Positions 5,929 to 13,788 of a DNA stretch of 14,155 nucleotides are shown here, piece after piece; the stretch's first letter is position 1, and each line of letters begins with the position of its first letter. The DNA is from JBBQUN01 sp038212405. GTDB lineage: Bacteria > Actinomycetota > Acidimicrobiia > Acidimicrobiales > SZUA-35. Where the stretch lies: the NCBI GenBank assembly GCA_038212405.1, contig JBBQUN010000112.1:1-14155 (forward strand), in the 5' to 3' direction. A model generated the notes under the pieces. The model worked only from the letters and a program-made list of their open reading frames with translations, did not search any database and was not told the origin of the DNA. The position numbers and the translations under genes are program-made.

Positions 5929-7969
5929 AGTTCACGGTTCCCAGTGTTTCGATTCGGAGGTGGCTACCGAGTTCGTCGATGGCCAAGACCGTAGGGTCGA
6001 GGTCGGTGAGGGCAAGAAGGCGACGCAGTGGCCGCCGGAGGGGTTTCGAGGTGAGGATGACCGGCATCATTCCGGACTGCTCAGCGGCGTGCATCTGGGT
6101 CCGGAAGCTGTTGACCATGTGGCCGATTTCATCAGGCGCAAGGGCGAACTCGTACCCGCTCGGGCCTTCACGAAGGCTGCCGAGGAGCGCCTGTTCGAGG
6201 TGCGGGCTCAACGTGATGACCGGCAGAATGCCTTGCTCGGTTGCGCTGCCGGCAGAGATCGAGGACCCGAGTGCGGTACGCACGGCCTCGGACAGTTCGA
6301 ACTGGTTCCTGGTGAGCCGGGCCCGCTCGCCCAAGACGTCGAGAATCCGCACGATGTCGCGAATCGGCACTCGCTCGTCGAGGAGATCTTGGAGTACTCG
6401 CTGCACTTCGGCGATGGTCAGATCGTTGGCCGCGAGTTCGTCGACGACCGCAGGATCGGATTGGCGGACCAGATCGACGAGGTCCTTGACCTCCTGGCGG
6501 CTCAGCAGCTTGGCGGCGTGCTGGCGGACGATCTCGGCCAGGTGGGTGGCGATGACCGACGGCCGGTCGACGACCGTGCCGTCGATGGCATCGGCGAGGG
6601 CTCGCTGTTCGGTGCGAATCCATTTGGCCGGCAGTCCGAAGACCGGCTCGGTCGTCTCGATGCCGGGAAGGCGGTCGAGCTGGTCGGCAATCACGAGCAC
6701 GTGCCCGGGCGGAGCGTTGCCCCGTGCCATCTCGACACCGTGCATGGTGATGAGGTAGTCGCCCGAGCCCAGGTCGATGTTGTCTCGGGTCCGCACCGGG
6801 GGGATGATGAGACCCATCTCCATGGCGATCTTTCGCCGTAGTGCTCGCACCCGGTCGAGGAGGTCACCACCCATGGATGGATCGACGAGATCCACCATGT
6901 CGACTGCCAACTCGAGGCCGAGAGGTTCGGGGCGAATGTCCATGGCCAGTTGCCGAGGATCGTCCTCGTTCGGTGCCTCGTCCGCCGGCGCGACCGCAAC
7001 CCCACCGGTCGCGGCGAGCGAGGCTCTCTCGGTCTCGGAGTCGAACCGTCGGCTCAAGACGATGAGGGCGCCGCCAGTGGCAAAGAACGGGATCTTGGGA
7101 AGGCCGGGAGCGAGCCCGAGGGCGATGATGGCGATACCGGCGTAGAAGAAGGCAGTGGCTTGGCCTCGGAACTGGGCGCCGATGTCGGTACCGAGGTCCT
7201 GGTCGTTCGAGGCTCGGGTGACGATGATGCCCGAGGCGATCGAGATCAACAGCGCCGGGATCTGCGAGACGAGTCCGTCGCCGACCGTCAGCGACGAGAA
7301 GTTCGAGGCGGCCTCGCCGAACGGCATCCCCATCTGGACGACCCCGATGACCAAGCCACCGATCAGGTTGATCAGAGTGATGAGAACGCCCGCGATGGCG
7401 TCGCCTTTGACGAACTTCGACGCGCCGTCCATCGCGCCGTAGAAGTCGGCCTCCTGGGTGACTTCGGTGCGGCGTGCTCGGGCGGTTTCCTCGTCGATCA
7501 CACCGGCGCCGAGGTCGGCGTCGATGGCCATCTGCTTGCCGGGCATGGCGTCGAGGGTGAATCGGGCACCAACTTCGGCAACGCGTGAGGCGCCGTTGGT
7601 GATCACCACGAACTGGATGACGACGAGAATCATGAAGACCACGAGACCAACGACGACCGAGCCACCAACGACGAACGTGCCAAATGCCGTGATCACGCCA
7701 CCGGCTTCACCGGTGGTGAGGATGAGGCGAGTCGATGACACGTTGAGGGCCAGCCGGAACAGGGTCGCCATGAGCAGCAGTGACGGGAAGGCACTCAGTT
7801 CGAGCGCCTTCGAGGTCAACATCGTTGCCAGTAACAGCATCACGCCGATGGCGATGTTCACCGAGATGAGCATGTCGAGGATGAAACCCGGCAAGGGAAT
7901 CACCATCAGCGCAACAACGCCCATCATCATGGCGGAGAGAAGAGCTCCACCTGCACTACGAGATTTCAC
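5897..7969 (-). CDS. flhA: Flagellar export gate protein FlhA
   Basis: FlhA is the large export-gate subunit that couples proton flow to substrate export. The roughly 690-residue length is normal. The N-terminal half carries about eight membrane helices and the FHIPEP-family signature RLALNVSSTR (residues 72-81 from GTG 7969), followed by the cytoplasmic loop RVAEVGARFTLDAMPGKQMA and DADLGAG. The C-terminal cytoplasmic domain includes GLELAVDMVDLVDP and RKIAMEMGLIIPPVRTRDN and ends VNYDTTAALHRA. I place the start at GTG 7969 because AGG lies 6 nt before it; TTG 7975 is in frame but has AGG directly against it. The gene follows flhB after a 108-nt gap, the largest break in the operon apart from the fliO-fliP gap. 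Its last 32 nt overlap the flhF-like start. Confidence 0.95.
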   Translation of the reverse strand: MKSRSAGGALLSAMMMGVVALMVIPLPGFILDMLISVNIAIGVMLLLATMLTSKALELSAFPSLLLMATLFRLALNVSSTRLILTTGEAGGVITAFGTFVVGGSVVVGLVVFMILVVIQFVVITNGASRVAEVGARFTLDAMPGKQMAIDADLGAGVIDEETARARRTEVTQEADFYGAMDGASKFVKGDAIAGVLITLINLIGGLVIGVVQMGMPFGEAASNFSSLTVGDGLVSQIPALLISIASGIIVTRASNDQDLGTDIGAQFRGQATAFFYAGIAIIALGLAPGLPKIPFFATGGALIVLSRRFDSETERASLAATGGVAVAPADEAPNEDDPRQLAMDIRPEPLGLELAVDMVDLVDPSMGGDLLDRVRALRRKIAMEMGLIIPPVRTRDNIDLGSGDYLITMHGVEMARGNAPPGHVLVIADQLDRLPGIETTEPVFGLPAKWIRTEQRALADAIDGTVVDRPSVIATHLAEIVRQHAAKLLSRQEVKDLVDLVRQSDPAVVDELAANDLTIAEVQRVLQDLLDERVPIRDIVRILDVLGERARLTRNQFELSEAVRTALGSSISAGSATEQGILPVITLSPHLEQALLGSLREGPSGYEFALAPDEIGHMVNSFRTQMHAAEQSGMMPVILTSKPLRRPLRRLLALTDLDPTVLAIDELGSHLRIETLGTVNYDTTAALHRA

Positions 7970-8077
7970 GTACAACCTGTTGGCCGGCCATCCATGGCGG
8001 TCCGGGTTGACTTCAGTGTCAGCTCGAAGCGTCGTCGCTCACTTGCGAAGTATTAGTGGAGGCCGGGCTCGATTGGA
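7970..8077 (-). other. flhB-flhA intergenic gap, possible internal promoter
   Basis: The 108 nt between the flhB stop and the flhA start stand out in an operon whose other gaps are mostly under 10 nt. On the minus strand the gap contains TAATAC (8055-8050), similar to a -10 element, but I find no good -35. ACTTCGCAAGT (a short palindrome, plus-strand 8041-8051) lies next to it. It could be an internal promoter or an mRNA processing site; the evidence is weak. Confidence 0.2.
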
Positions 8078-9229
8078 TCACGCGGCGCGGCGGCGAGGTT
8101 TCGGCTTGGCGTTCGGGTCCTCGTCGGGAAGGCGCATGGCCGAGGCCGGGATCTTGACCCGTCGAATCGTGTCCGAGAACGAGCTGTTCGGATTGCGCAT
8201 CACGAACGCCAGGACGATGGCGATGGCACGGAAGAGTTCGTTCGGCACGGTCTCGCCGACCTCGACGCGATCATGCAGGATGCGGGCGAGCGGACGGGCT
8301 TCCACGATGGGCACGCCCTTCGCCTTTGCCCGCTCGCGGATGCGCATGGCCAATTCGTCGCCACCCTTGGCGACGACTCGGGGGGCGCCGGTGCCCTCCT
8401 GGTATCTGATGGCAACCGCAACATGGGTCGGGTTCACGATCACGGCCGATGCATCGTCGACGGCGGCCAGCATCTGATTGCGCGTGAGCTTGGCGTGAGC
8501 CTGTCGGCGCCTGCCCTTGATCGCAGGATCGCCTTCGGATTGCTTGTACTCCTGCTTGACCTCTTCCTTGGTCATCTTCAGCTGCTTGTTGATCTTCCAC
8601 CGCTGGTAGGCGTAATCGCCGCCGCCGACGAGCAAACCGGCGAAGGCCACCATGCGAACCAGATCGAGCATCTGCTGCCCGAGGCGGAGGGCGGCGGCAT
8701 CGAGCGCAACGGGGATGGGGAGGAGATGCTCCTCGAGAATGGCGCGCAGCACCGTGGCCGACAGCACGCCGAGCACGAGCAATCGGATGATCGACTTGAC
8801 CGTGTCCACCAGCGGCTCACTCGAGACCAGCCGCTTGAACCCGGCTTTCGGCGAGATGCGTTCCGGCTTGGGTTTGATGCCGTCTGCGCTGATCACCACG
8901 CCGCCTTGGAGGCCGAGCCCAACGACGATCGTCAGACAGACCAAGCCGAACATGGGCAGGAGTGCCGCCGTCATCAGAATGAGGATGTCATCGAGCCGTT
9001 CGACGACCAGGCCGAGCTGTCCGGTGGCCGCAGCATGCATCAACGTCACCGTTTCGGCTCGAAGCGACAGACCGAGACCTTTGATCAGTGACGGGACGAA
9101 CCATGTCGACATGAGGAGTACCAGCCATTGCACCAGGTCGACCGACTTGGGAATCTGGCCTTTCTTTCGTGCGTCCTTCAGCTTCTTCGGTGTCGGTTTT
9201 TCTGACTTTTCACCTGAGGGTTTGGCCAC
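8078..9229 (-). CDS. flhB: Flagellar export switch protein FlhB
   Basis: FlhB is the autocleaving substrate-specificity switch of the flagellar export apparatus. At 383 residues it has normal length. The N-terminus EKSEKPTPKKLKDARKKGQI is highly typical, followed by four membrane segments (about 33-50, 85-112, 145-165, 187-205). The conserved cytoplasmic linker contains KMTKEEVKQEYKQSEGDP, and the autocleavage motif NPTH is intact at 266-269 within AVIVNPTHVAVAIRY. The C-terminus extends past the usual end with a proline/basic tail (KPKPRRRAA). The start is GTG at 9229, three bases after the fliR stop; GGGGGTGA overlapping that stop can serve as ribosome site. This implies coupled translation with fliR. 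Confidence 0.96.
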   Translation of the reverse strand: MAKPSGEKSEKPTPKKLKDARKKGQIPKSVDLVQWLVLLMSTWFVPSLIKGLGLSLRAETVTLMHAAATGQLGLVVERLDDILILMTAALLPMFGLVCLTIVVGLGLQGGVVISADGIKPKPERISPKAGFKRLVSSEPLVDTVKSIIRLLVLGVLSATVLRAILEEHLLPIPVALDAAALRLGQQMLDLVRMVAFAGLLVGGGDYAYQRWKINKQLKMTKEEVKQEYKQSEGDPAIKGRRRQAHAKLTRNQMLAAVDDASAVIVNPTHVAVAIRYQEGTGAPRVVAKGGDELAMRIRERAKAKGVPIVEARPLARILHDRVEVGETVPNELFRAIAIVLAFVMRNPNSSFSDTIRRVKIPASAMRLPDEDPNAKPKPRRRAA

Positions 9230-9232
9230 GAC

Positions 9233-10003
9233 TCACCCCCCGATGAGCTGGCTGCCCCAGCGAAGACCGTTCTCGAACAGCGACTCGGCGCCGTTGGTCA
9301 CGAGTGGCAACGTGAGCGAGAGGATGAACAGCAGAATCAGCGACTTCACGGCGAAGCCGATGACCAACACGTTGAGTTTCGGTGCGGCGCGAGAGGCAAT
9401 GCCAAGCACGATCTCGGTGAGGGCCATGGTGAGCAGGATCGGAAACGAGATCTCGATCGCCGCCAAGAAGAAGAGCCCTGCACCTTCGGTCACCATCTGT
9501 TCGAGTTGGTCCAGGCGGAGCCCGGTGAGTGGGGCCGCCTCGTAGCTCCGGATGACACCCTTGATGAGCAGGAGGTGGCCGTCCACGATGAAGAGCATCG
9601 TGATGCCAATCATCTGGTAGAGGCGCCCAACCGGCGCGACCTGGCTCTGCGTCGACGGGTCATAGAGCGCACCGGACGACAGCCCGGCTGCCATGTCGAT
9701 CATGGAACCGGCGCTCGACATGGCCGCGAACAGGAGTTGGATGGTGAGGCCGAGCAGGATCCCGGTGAACACCTGGAAGAGAACGGCGCCAACGAGTCCG
9801 AGGACGTCGGTTGGCAAGACGCCAGGCATGGTCGTTGCCGAGCCAGGAGCGATGGCAAAGGCCAACGCGACGGCCAGCGCGATGCGCATGCGGTTCGGCA
9901 TGAGCGCGCCAGAGAACGGCGGAGCGACCACGAAAACAGTCACCAGTCGAGTGGTGATCATCACGAAGGCAACGAGCACGCCGGGCTCGAACGAGAATTC
10001 CAC
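9233..10003 (-). CDS. fliR: Flagellar export gate protein FliR
   Basis: FliR is an integral membrane subunit of the FliPQR export-gate core. The 256-residue length is typical. About six hydrophobic segments are visible, beginning VLVAFVMITTRLVTVFVVAP, with APPFSGALMPNRMRIALAVA matching the conserved early region (P-x-F-x-...-P-x-R-x-R-x-x-x-A). The C-terminal part, KLNVLVIGFAVKSLILLFIL, is also typical (the 'LNVFxxGFPxK' region). The start is GTG at 10003, 7 nt after the fliQ stop, with AGG about 7 nt upstream. It is followed at once by flhB. Confidence 0.95.
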   Translation of the reverse strand: MEFSFEPGVLVAFVMITTRLVTVFVVAPPFSGALMPNRMRIALAVALAFAIAPGSATTMPGVLPTDVLGLVGAVLFQVFTGILLGLTIQLLFAAMSSAGSMIDMAAGLSSGALYDPSTQSQVAPVGRLYQMIGITMLFIVDGHLLLIKGVIRSYEAAPLTGLRLDQLEQMVTEGAGLFFLAAIEISFPILLTMALTEIVLGIASRAAPKLNVLVIGFAVKSLILLFILSLTLPLVTNGAESLFENGLRWGSQLIGG

Positions 10004-10010
10004 CAGCGAC

Positions 10011-10277
10011 CTACAGGTAGCCCGGGATGCCGGCGATCAGCTCGCGGGTGAAGTCGACGAGCAACTGCATCATCCACGATCCCGACACGATCAAGACGAT
10101 GCCGACCGCCAAGAACTTGGGGACGAACGTGAGCGTCTGCTCCTGGATCTGGGTGATCGATTGCACCAGGCCGACCACGACGCCGACCACGATCGCAGTG
10201 AGCAGGATCGGGAGGGAAACCTTGGCCGACACCCACATGGCGTCGGTCAGCAATTGGATGAGCGCTGCTTCGTCCAT
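10011..10277 (-). CDS. fliQ: Flagellar export gate protein FliQ
   Basis: FliQ is the small two-helix subunit of the FliPQR core. I choose ATG 10277, giving 88 residues, the usual family length; the same frame is open to 10331, but that 18-residue extension only overlaps the fliP end. The protein starts MDEAALIQLLTDAMWVSAKV and has helices at about 15-37 and 52-75. The conserved VGLVQSITQIQEQTLTFVPK lies between them, typical of FliQ/SpaQ. AAGG sits 6 nt before the ATG, and one base separates it from the fliP stop. A seven-base gap leads to fliR. Confidence 0.95.
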   Translation of the reverse strand: MDEAALIQLLTDAMWVSAKVSLPILLTAIVVGVVVGLVQSITQIQEQTLTFVPKFLAVGIVLIVSGSWMMQLLVDFTRELIAGIPGYL

Positions 10278-10278
10278 G

Positions 10279-11238
10279 TCAGACCTTGAAACTCTCGAGC
10301 AGGGTCTGGACGATGAGCGACCAACCCCCAACCATGATGAACAGCATCAGTTTGAATGGGAGCGAGACGAAGACCGGAGGCAGCATCATCATGCCCAATG
10401 ACATCAGCGTGGCCGAGACGATCAGGTCGATGACGACGAAGGGGATGAAGATGACCATGCCGATGATGAAGGCGGCCTTCAGCTCGTGGAGAAGAAAGGC
10501 GGGAATGAGCGACGACATCGAGATGTCCTCGGGTGTTGCTGGCTGCTCGGCGCCGCGGGCGTCGAGGATCATCGCCAGCTCATCGGTTGGCTCCTGGGCG
10601 AGCATGAACTCGCGCACCGGGCCCTGCGCCCGTTCCAGCGCTTCGCCCTGTTCGATCTGGCCATTGAGGAACGGCTGAAGGGCATCGATGTTGACCTGGT
10701 CGAGCGTTGGCGCCATGACGAACAAGCTCAAGAAGAGGGCCAGTCCGGTGATCACCTGATTGGGTGGTACACCCTGCAGGCCGAGAGCATTTCGAGTCAT
10801 CGACAACACGATGACGATCCGGGTGAAGCTCGACAGCATGATCACCAGCGATGGCGCCAACGACAAGATGCCAAGGCCGATGATGAGGATCAACGACTGG
10901 CTGGGGGAGGAGTTGGCGTCGCCGACCGTCACCGTGACCAGATCGTTCGAACCGGTCGAATCCTCATCGGTGGCGTCATCGATACCGCTGTCGATCGTGC
11001 TGTCCGATGCATCGGCGTCGGTGTTGCGTGACAGGCCGTCGTCGAGCAGTCCGCCGAGCCCGGTGTCTTCTGCTGAGCGCTCGGCGCCCGGTGTTGGAAG
11101 ATCGGGCGAGGTGACCGGGGGTGTGATCACCTGCGCGCCGGCGGTCGCAGGGGCCAGGCACGCAACACCGAGCACGATCACGAGCGCGGCAATCACGATG
11201 CCGAGCAACCGGCGAAGCCGCGTCGCGGCACCGGGCAT
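10279..11238 (-). CDS. fliP: Flagellar export gate protein FliP with acidic N-terminal extension
   Basis: FliP is the central subunit of the export-gate core. The conserved body starts near residue 114 (SQSLILIIGLGILSLAPSLV) and includes MLSSFTRIVIVLSMTRNALG and GVPPNQVITGLALFLSLFVM; the C-terminus ends GGWSLIVQTLLESFKV. I choose ATG 11238 because a clean signal peptide then begins the protein: basic MPGAATRLRRLL, a hydrophobic core, and cleavage probably after ATAGA (residue 35). An in-frame ATG at 11322 would add 28 residues before the signal. Between signal and body lies a roughly 75-residue acidic, Asp/Ser/Thr-rich stretch (DADASDSTIDSGIDDATDED region), which makes the protein about 319 residues instead of the usual 220-260. 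Mature FliP would place this segment outside the membrane. One base separates its stop from fliQ. Confidence 0.93.
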   Translation of the reverse strand: MPGAATRLRRLLGIVIAALVIVLGVACLAPATAGAQVITPPVTSPDLPTPGAERSAEDTGLGGLLDDGLSRNTDADASDSTIDSGIDDATDEDSTGSNDLVTVTVGDANSSPSQSLILIIGLGILSLAPSLVIMLSSFTRIVIVLSMTRNALGLQGVPPNQVITGLALFLSLFVMAPTLDQVNIDALQPFLNGQIEQGEALERAQGPVREFMLAQEPTDELAMILDARGAEQPATPEDISMSSLIPAFLLHELKAAFIIGMVIFIPFVVIDLIVSATLMSLGMMMLPPVFVSLPFKLMLFIMVGGWSLIVQTLLESFKV

Positions 11239-11344
11239 CAGCCTCGCGCCGCGTCGAGACCCGATGGTGGTCGTGATTTGGAGGAAGCAGCCGACGTGGT
11301 CGACCCTCGATTGTGGTGACATCCAGGCCTTGGCCCGGGCCGGT

Positions 11345-11848
11345 TCAAGACTTGCGAACCGTGATTTCCCGGAGCGATTCGATCAGAGACATCCGTGGTT
11401 GGGTTGGCGAAAACATCGCCGGCAAGTGCTTCGGTGCCGCTTGCCTTTTGTCGGGAGAAGTACTGGGGTCCGATGCGGTGCGGCCCTTCGAGGCCACACT
11501 GCTTGCACTGATCGCCCGTGGTTCGTGCTCAGCGAGATCGATGCGATCGTCCTGATCGCTTGTGTCTTCGCTGAGCGGGGAGCAAAGATCATCACCTTCG
11601 GCCAGGAGTTGGACGCCGTGATCGCTGACCCCCAAGAGGAGGTGGCGTTCACCCACCCGGACCAGAGCCACCGAGGAATTGCGGCCCAACGGCCGTTGCG
11701 AGGTGATCTCGAGCGCGTCCTGTGTTGGGCCATTGCCGAGGAGGAACGTGAACTTGCCCGCTTTGGCCGAGCGCGCCATGAACCAGAGCAGCCCGCCAAC
11801 GAAGGCGAGTGCCAGCAGCAAGCGCAGCATCAGCAAGAACGTCGACAT
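11345..11848 (-). CDS. fliO: Flagellar biosynthesis protein FliO
   Basis: FliO assists assembly of the FliP ring. This 167-residue protein has one N-terminal membrane helix (residues 4-24, LLMLRLLLALAFVGGLLWF) and then a small cytoplasmic domain. That domain contains ITSQRPLGRNSSVALVRVGE and RHLLLGVSDHGVQLLAE, matching the FliO pattern of a 'LG...S.vlV.vg.r.lLLGv....v.lL' core. The remaining C-terminal 70 residues are polar and poorly conserved. The ATG shares one base with the fliN stop (TGATG at 11848), so translation is coupled; GAGG lies about 10 nt upstream. A 106-nt stretch separates its stop from the chosen fliP start. Confidence 0.88.
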   Translation of the reverse strand: MSTFLLMLRLLLALAFVGGLLWFMARSAKAGKFTFLLGNGPTQDALEITSQRPLGRNSSVALVRVGERHLLLGVSDHGVQLLAEGDDLCSPLSEDTSDQDDRIDLAEHEPRAISASSVASKGRTASDPSTSPDKRQAAPKHLPAMFSPTQPRMSLIESLREITVRKS

Positions 11849-12606
11849 CAGTGATGCGCCTCAGGGTCGATGACTTCGGAGATGCGAACCGCATACTCGC
11901 CGTCGATCACGACGACCTCACCGCGAGCAAGCAGCGTGCCGTTGACTCGAACGTCGACCGGGGAGCCAGCGGGGCGATCGAGTTCGACCACCGACCCAAT
12001 GTGCAGCGCAAGCACTTCCGCGAGGGTCATATCGGTACGGCCCAGTTCGACCGAGACTTCGAGAGCGACATCGCGGAGCATGGCGAGGCCATTGTTCGCC
12101 GTTGCCCCCCGGTGGGTTGCGCCGCCCGCAGTATTCGTTGCCGCGGCCGACGATGTCGTGGATGACGATGTCGTGGATGTGGTTGTCGTGGATGTGGTTG
12201 CCGGGGGAGACTCGTTGCGGCGGTCAGCGATCCACAGGACCACACCGACAGCGTCTGCTCCCTTGGTGATCATGAGCGCTTCGGAAATGGAGGGGAACGA
12301 GGCAACAGCAGTGCCGACATCAGCGATCGGCGTGGGCGAGGTGAAGACCAGCCCGCTCACCGCTTCACCGAGCGAGGCCGTCACGATGGCGATCGCTTCA
12401 TCGGCGCTGGTGCCCACCCGATCGATGATGGCGACGATGGCTTCGGGCAACGATTGTCCCGAACGAGAACCTTCGGCGACGAGCACCGAACCGGTCGTTG
12501 CGCTGATGGCAGCACCGGCGTCGGTGGGAACCACCGACAGGCCGAGCGACGCCAGTGTGGCGTTGAGGGCCTGAGCCGTGGTGCTGTCGAGGACCGTAGC
12601 GGTCAT
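11848..12606 (-). CDS. fliN: Flagellar motor switch protein FliN with N-terminal extension
   Basis: This 252-residue protein has three parts. The N-terminal domain (1-130) is Ala/Ser/Ile-rich and may be a CheC/FliY-like fold, though I see no CheC phosphatase residues and recognise no closer family. Next comes a low-complexity Thr/Ser linker (134-153). The C-terminal SpoA domain (about 176-246) includes LRDVALEVSVELGRTDMTLA, EVLALHIGSVVELDRPAGSP and ARGEVVVIDGEYAVRISEV, which is classic FliN. FliN forms the lower C-ring with FliM. Plain FliN is about 80-140 residues, so the extended form resembles the FliY-type arrangement of other Gram-positive bacteria. AGGAG lies 7 nt before ATG 12606, and ATGA overlaps the fliM stop by four bases. 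Confidence 0.9.
   Translation of the reverse strand: MTATVLDSTTAQALNATLASLGLSVVPTDAGAAISATTGSVLVAEGSRSGQSLPEAIVAIIDRVGTSADEAIAIVTASLGEAVSGLVFTSPTPIADVGTAVASFPSISEALMITKGADAVGVVLWIADRRNESPPATTSTTTTSTTSSSTTSSAAATNTAGGATHRGATANNGLAMLRDVALEVSVELGRTDMTLAEVLALHIGSVVELDRPAGSPVDVRVNGTLLARGEVVVIDGEYAVRISEVIDPEAHH
12154..12198. repeat. Three 15-bp tandem repeats encoding the FliN Thr/Ser linker
   Basis: TGTCGTGGATGTGGT occurs at 12169-12183 and 12184-12198, with a variant (TGTCGTGGATGACGA) at 12154-12168. On the minus strand the copies encode TTSTT-TTSTT-SSSTT in the linker between the N-terminal and SpoA domains of FliN. The 15-bp unit preserves frame, so linker length could vary by slippage. Confidence 0.8.
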
Positions 12607-13388
12607 GAATGTGCTCCTGTGTTGGCGTTTGCTTGGGTTGCACCGGCGGCCGCCGAAGCTCCGAGCATCGGAAAGTCGTGTTGGGGGAGTGAGAGCACTT
12701 CGAAGACGAGTCGTTCGCCTCGTTGGCCGGCCTTGACGTTGAAGATCGCCACGTTGCCAACAGAGGCAACGAGTTGTCGGCCGAGATTCTGCCCGGTTCG
12801 AATCACGTCACCCGGCGCCAAACTGGCCATGGCCATGGCCGGCACACGGATGCCGGCGAAACCGACGACGATTGGCACGACCACCGGCTGCAACGCTGCT
12901 GCTGCTGCGCTCGTTCCGGTTGGTTCGCTGCGCCGGCGTCCATTGATTCGACGATCGACGATCTCCATGTGAGTTTGAAGGCTGAGAGGCGAGATGGCCA
13001 GTTGGCAACGCCCGCTGGCCTTCGGACTGGTCAGGGTGAGGCCGAACGACATCAAGATCTCGGCCACGCCGTCGCGCATCGTTGACTGATCGGCATGGTG
13101 AGCCTTGAAGCGAACCGGGCCCAGGTGCAGTTCTTTGGAAAACTGCTCGAACATCGCGACGGCGAGGTCGGTCAACAGGCCAGCTTCGAGTCCGGTCAGT
13201 GGTCGGGGTACGCCAGGATCGCCGTTGCCACCCAGCATGAGCGTCACGATCGAGAGCGCTACCTGGGTGTTGAACAACAAGAAGGCGGACTGGCCGGACT
13301 CATCGAGTGCGACCTCGACGTAGTCGATTGTTTCCTCGGCCACGCTCGAGATGGTGATGGTGTCGAGTCGATCGACATCGGCAAACAC
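12603..13388 (-). CDS. fliM: Flagellar motor switch protein FliM, downstream part after an in-frame stop
   Basis: FliM is the middle ring of the switch complex. This 261-residue frame contains most of the middle domain, with the FliG-binding GGNG motif at 53-56 and PRPLTGLEAGLLTDL after it, and the C-terminal SpoA domain at about 167-234 (VVGFAGIRVPAMAM..., LAPGDVIRTG). Full FliM proteins are about 320-350 residues, so it is N-terminally short. The same frame continues upstream for more than 100 codons but is broken by TAA at 13398-13400, only three codons before the GTG at 13388. No Shine-Dalgarno is visible before this GTG. The upstream frame carries the missing part of the domain (see the next entry). 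Either the gene carries a nonsense change, the base is an error, or a shortened FliM is made by restart. The stop overlaps the fliN start (ATGA). Confidence 0.85.
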   Translation of the reverse strand: MFADVDRLDTITISSVAEETIDYVEVALDESGQSAFLLFNTQVALSIVTLMLGGNGDPGVPRPLTGLEAGLLTDLAVAMFEQFSKELHLGPVRFKAHHADQSTMRDGVAEILMSFGLTLTSPKASGRCQLAISPLSLQTHMEIVDRRINGRRRSEPTGTSAAAAALQPVVVPIVVGFAGIRVPAMAMASLAPGDVIRTGQNLGRQLVASVGNVAIFNVKAGQRGERLVFEVLSLPQHDFPMLGASAAAGATQANANTGAHS

Positions 13389-13397
13389 CTTGCTGGT

Positions 13398-13751
13398 TTA
13401 GTGTTCGAGGACCTCGCCACTCATGCGGACCATTTCGTGCAGTGACTGTTGGAAGGACGCTGAGCGTCCGCCGTTCAGCCATGATCCAGCGACACCAAAA
13501 TCGTGGGGGCGTGCTCGGATCGCTGCGTTCTCAACGCCGGTGGCGCGCTCATCACTCGCTGAGCGATTCTCGTGAACGGCTTCTTCATCATTGGTAGAGC
13601 CATCGACGACATCGTCAGTGGTGTGCTCGGGCTGGGTCACCTGTGGAGAGTCGACAGAGCCGGAACCGGTATGAGCATGGTCGGCGCTTTGTCGAGGATT
13701 TCTCAAGCCGCTTGACGTCGCCGATTCGAAAGATCTGGGTTGGAGGGTCAT
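13398..13751 (-). pseudogene. fliM: 5' part of fliM, ending at in-frame TAA
   Basis: This is a frame of 117 codons from ATG 13751 (or TTG 13796) to TAA 13398, in the same phase as the downstream fliM frame. Its last 45 residues read like the FliM domain start: PHDF in place of the usual YDF, then LHEMVRMSGEVLEH matching the IHENFARLL helix. From PHDF to GGNG across the stop there are 88 positions, against 91 from YDF to GGIG in B. subtilis FliM as I recall it, so the two frames are one gene. The first 70 residues are polar, Ser/Asp/Glu-rich and probably disordered. I do not see the CheY-binding LSQ-E-IDALL motif. The start is uncertain because no good ribosome site precedes ATG 13751 or TTG 13796. 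If it is expressed as is, the product would be a short fragment lacking the FliG- and FliN-binding parts. Confidence 0.6.
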
Positions 13752-13788
13752 GGGCGCTGGGCTTGGTCCGAGACTGATGCCAATCCAA

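Noticed and set aside
5960..6841. Plus-strand open frame of 293 codons opposite flhA
   Set aside because: Composition is that of reverse-complemented FlhA codons, with no domain recognised; FlhA is certain in this place.
7458..8477. Plus-strand open frame of 339 codons opposite flhA and flhB
   Set aside because: It spans two genuine genes and their gap on the other strand, with Thr/Arg/Ser-rich composition and no motif. An antisense shadow.
10278..10331. Longer fliQ start adding 18 residues
   Set aside because: The extension only overlaps the fliP 3' end. The 88-residue form has an AAGG site and the normal family length.
10760..11854. Plus-strand open frame of 364 codons opposite fliP and fliO
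   Set aside because: It is a GC-rich mirror of the minus-strand genes: low complexity, Arg/Ser/Thr-rich, no recognisable domain, and fully covered by well-supported genes.
12154..12198. Possible CRISPR-like repeats
   Set aside because: The repeats are 15 bp, directly adjacent without spacers, and encode an in-frame Thr/Ser linker within fliN.
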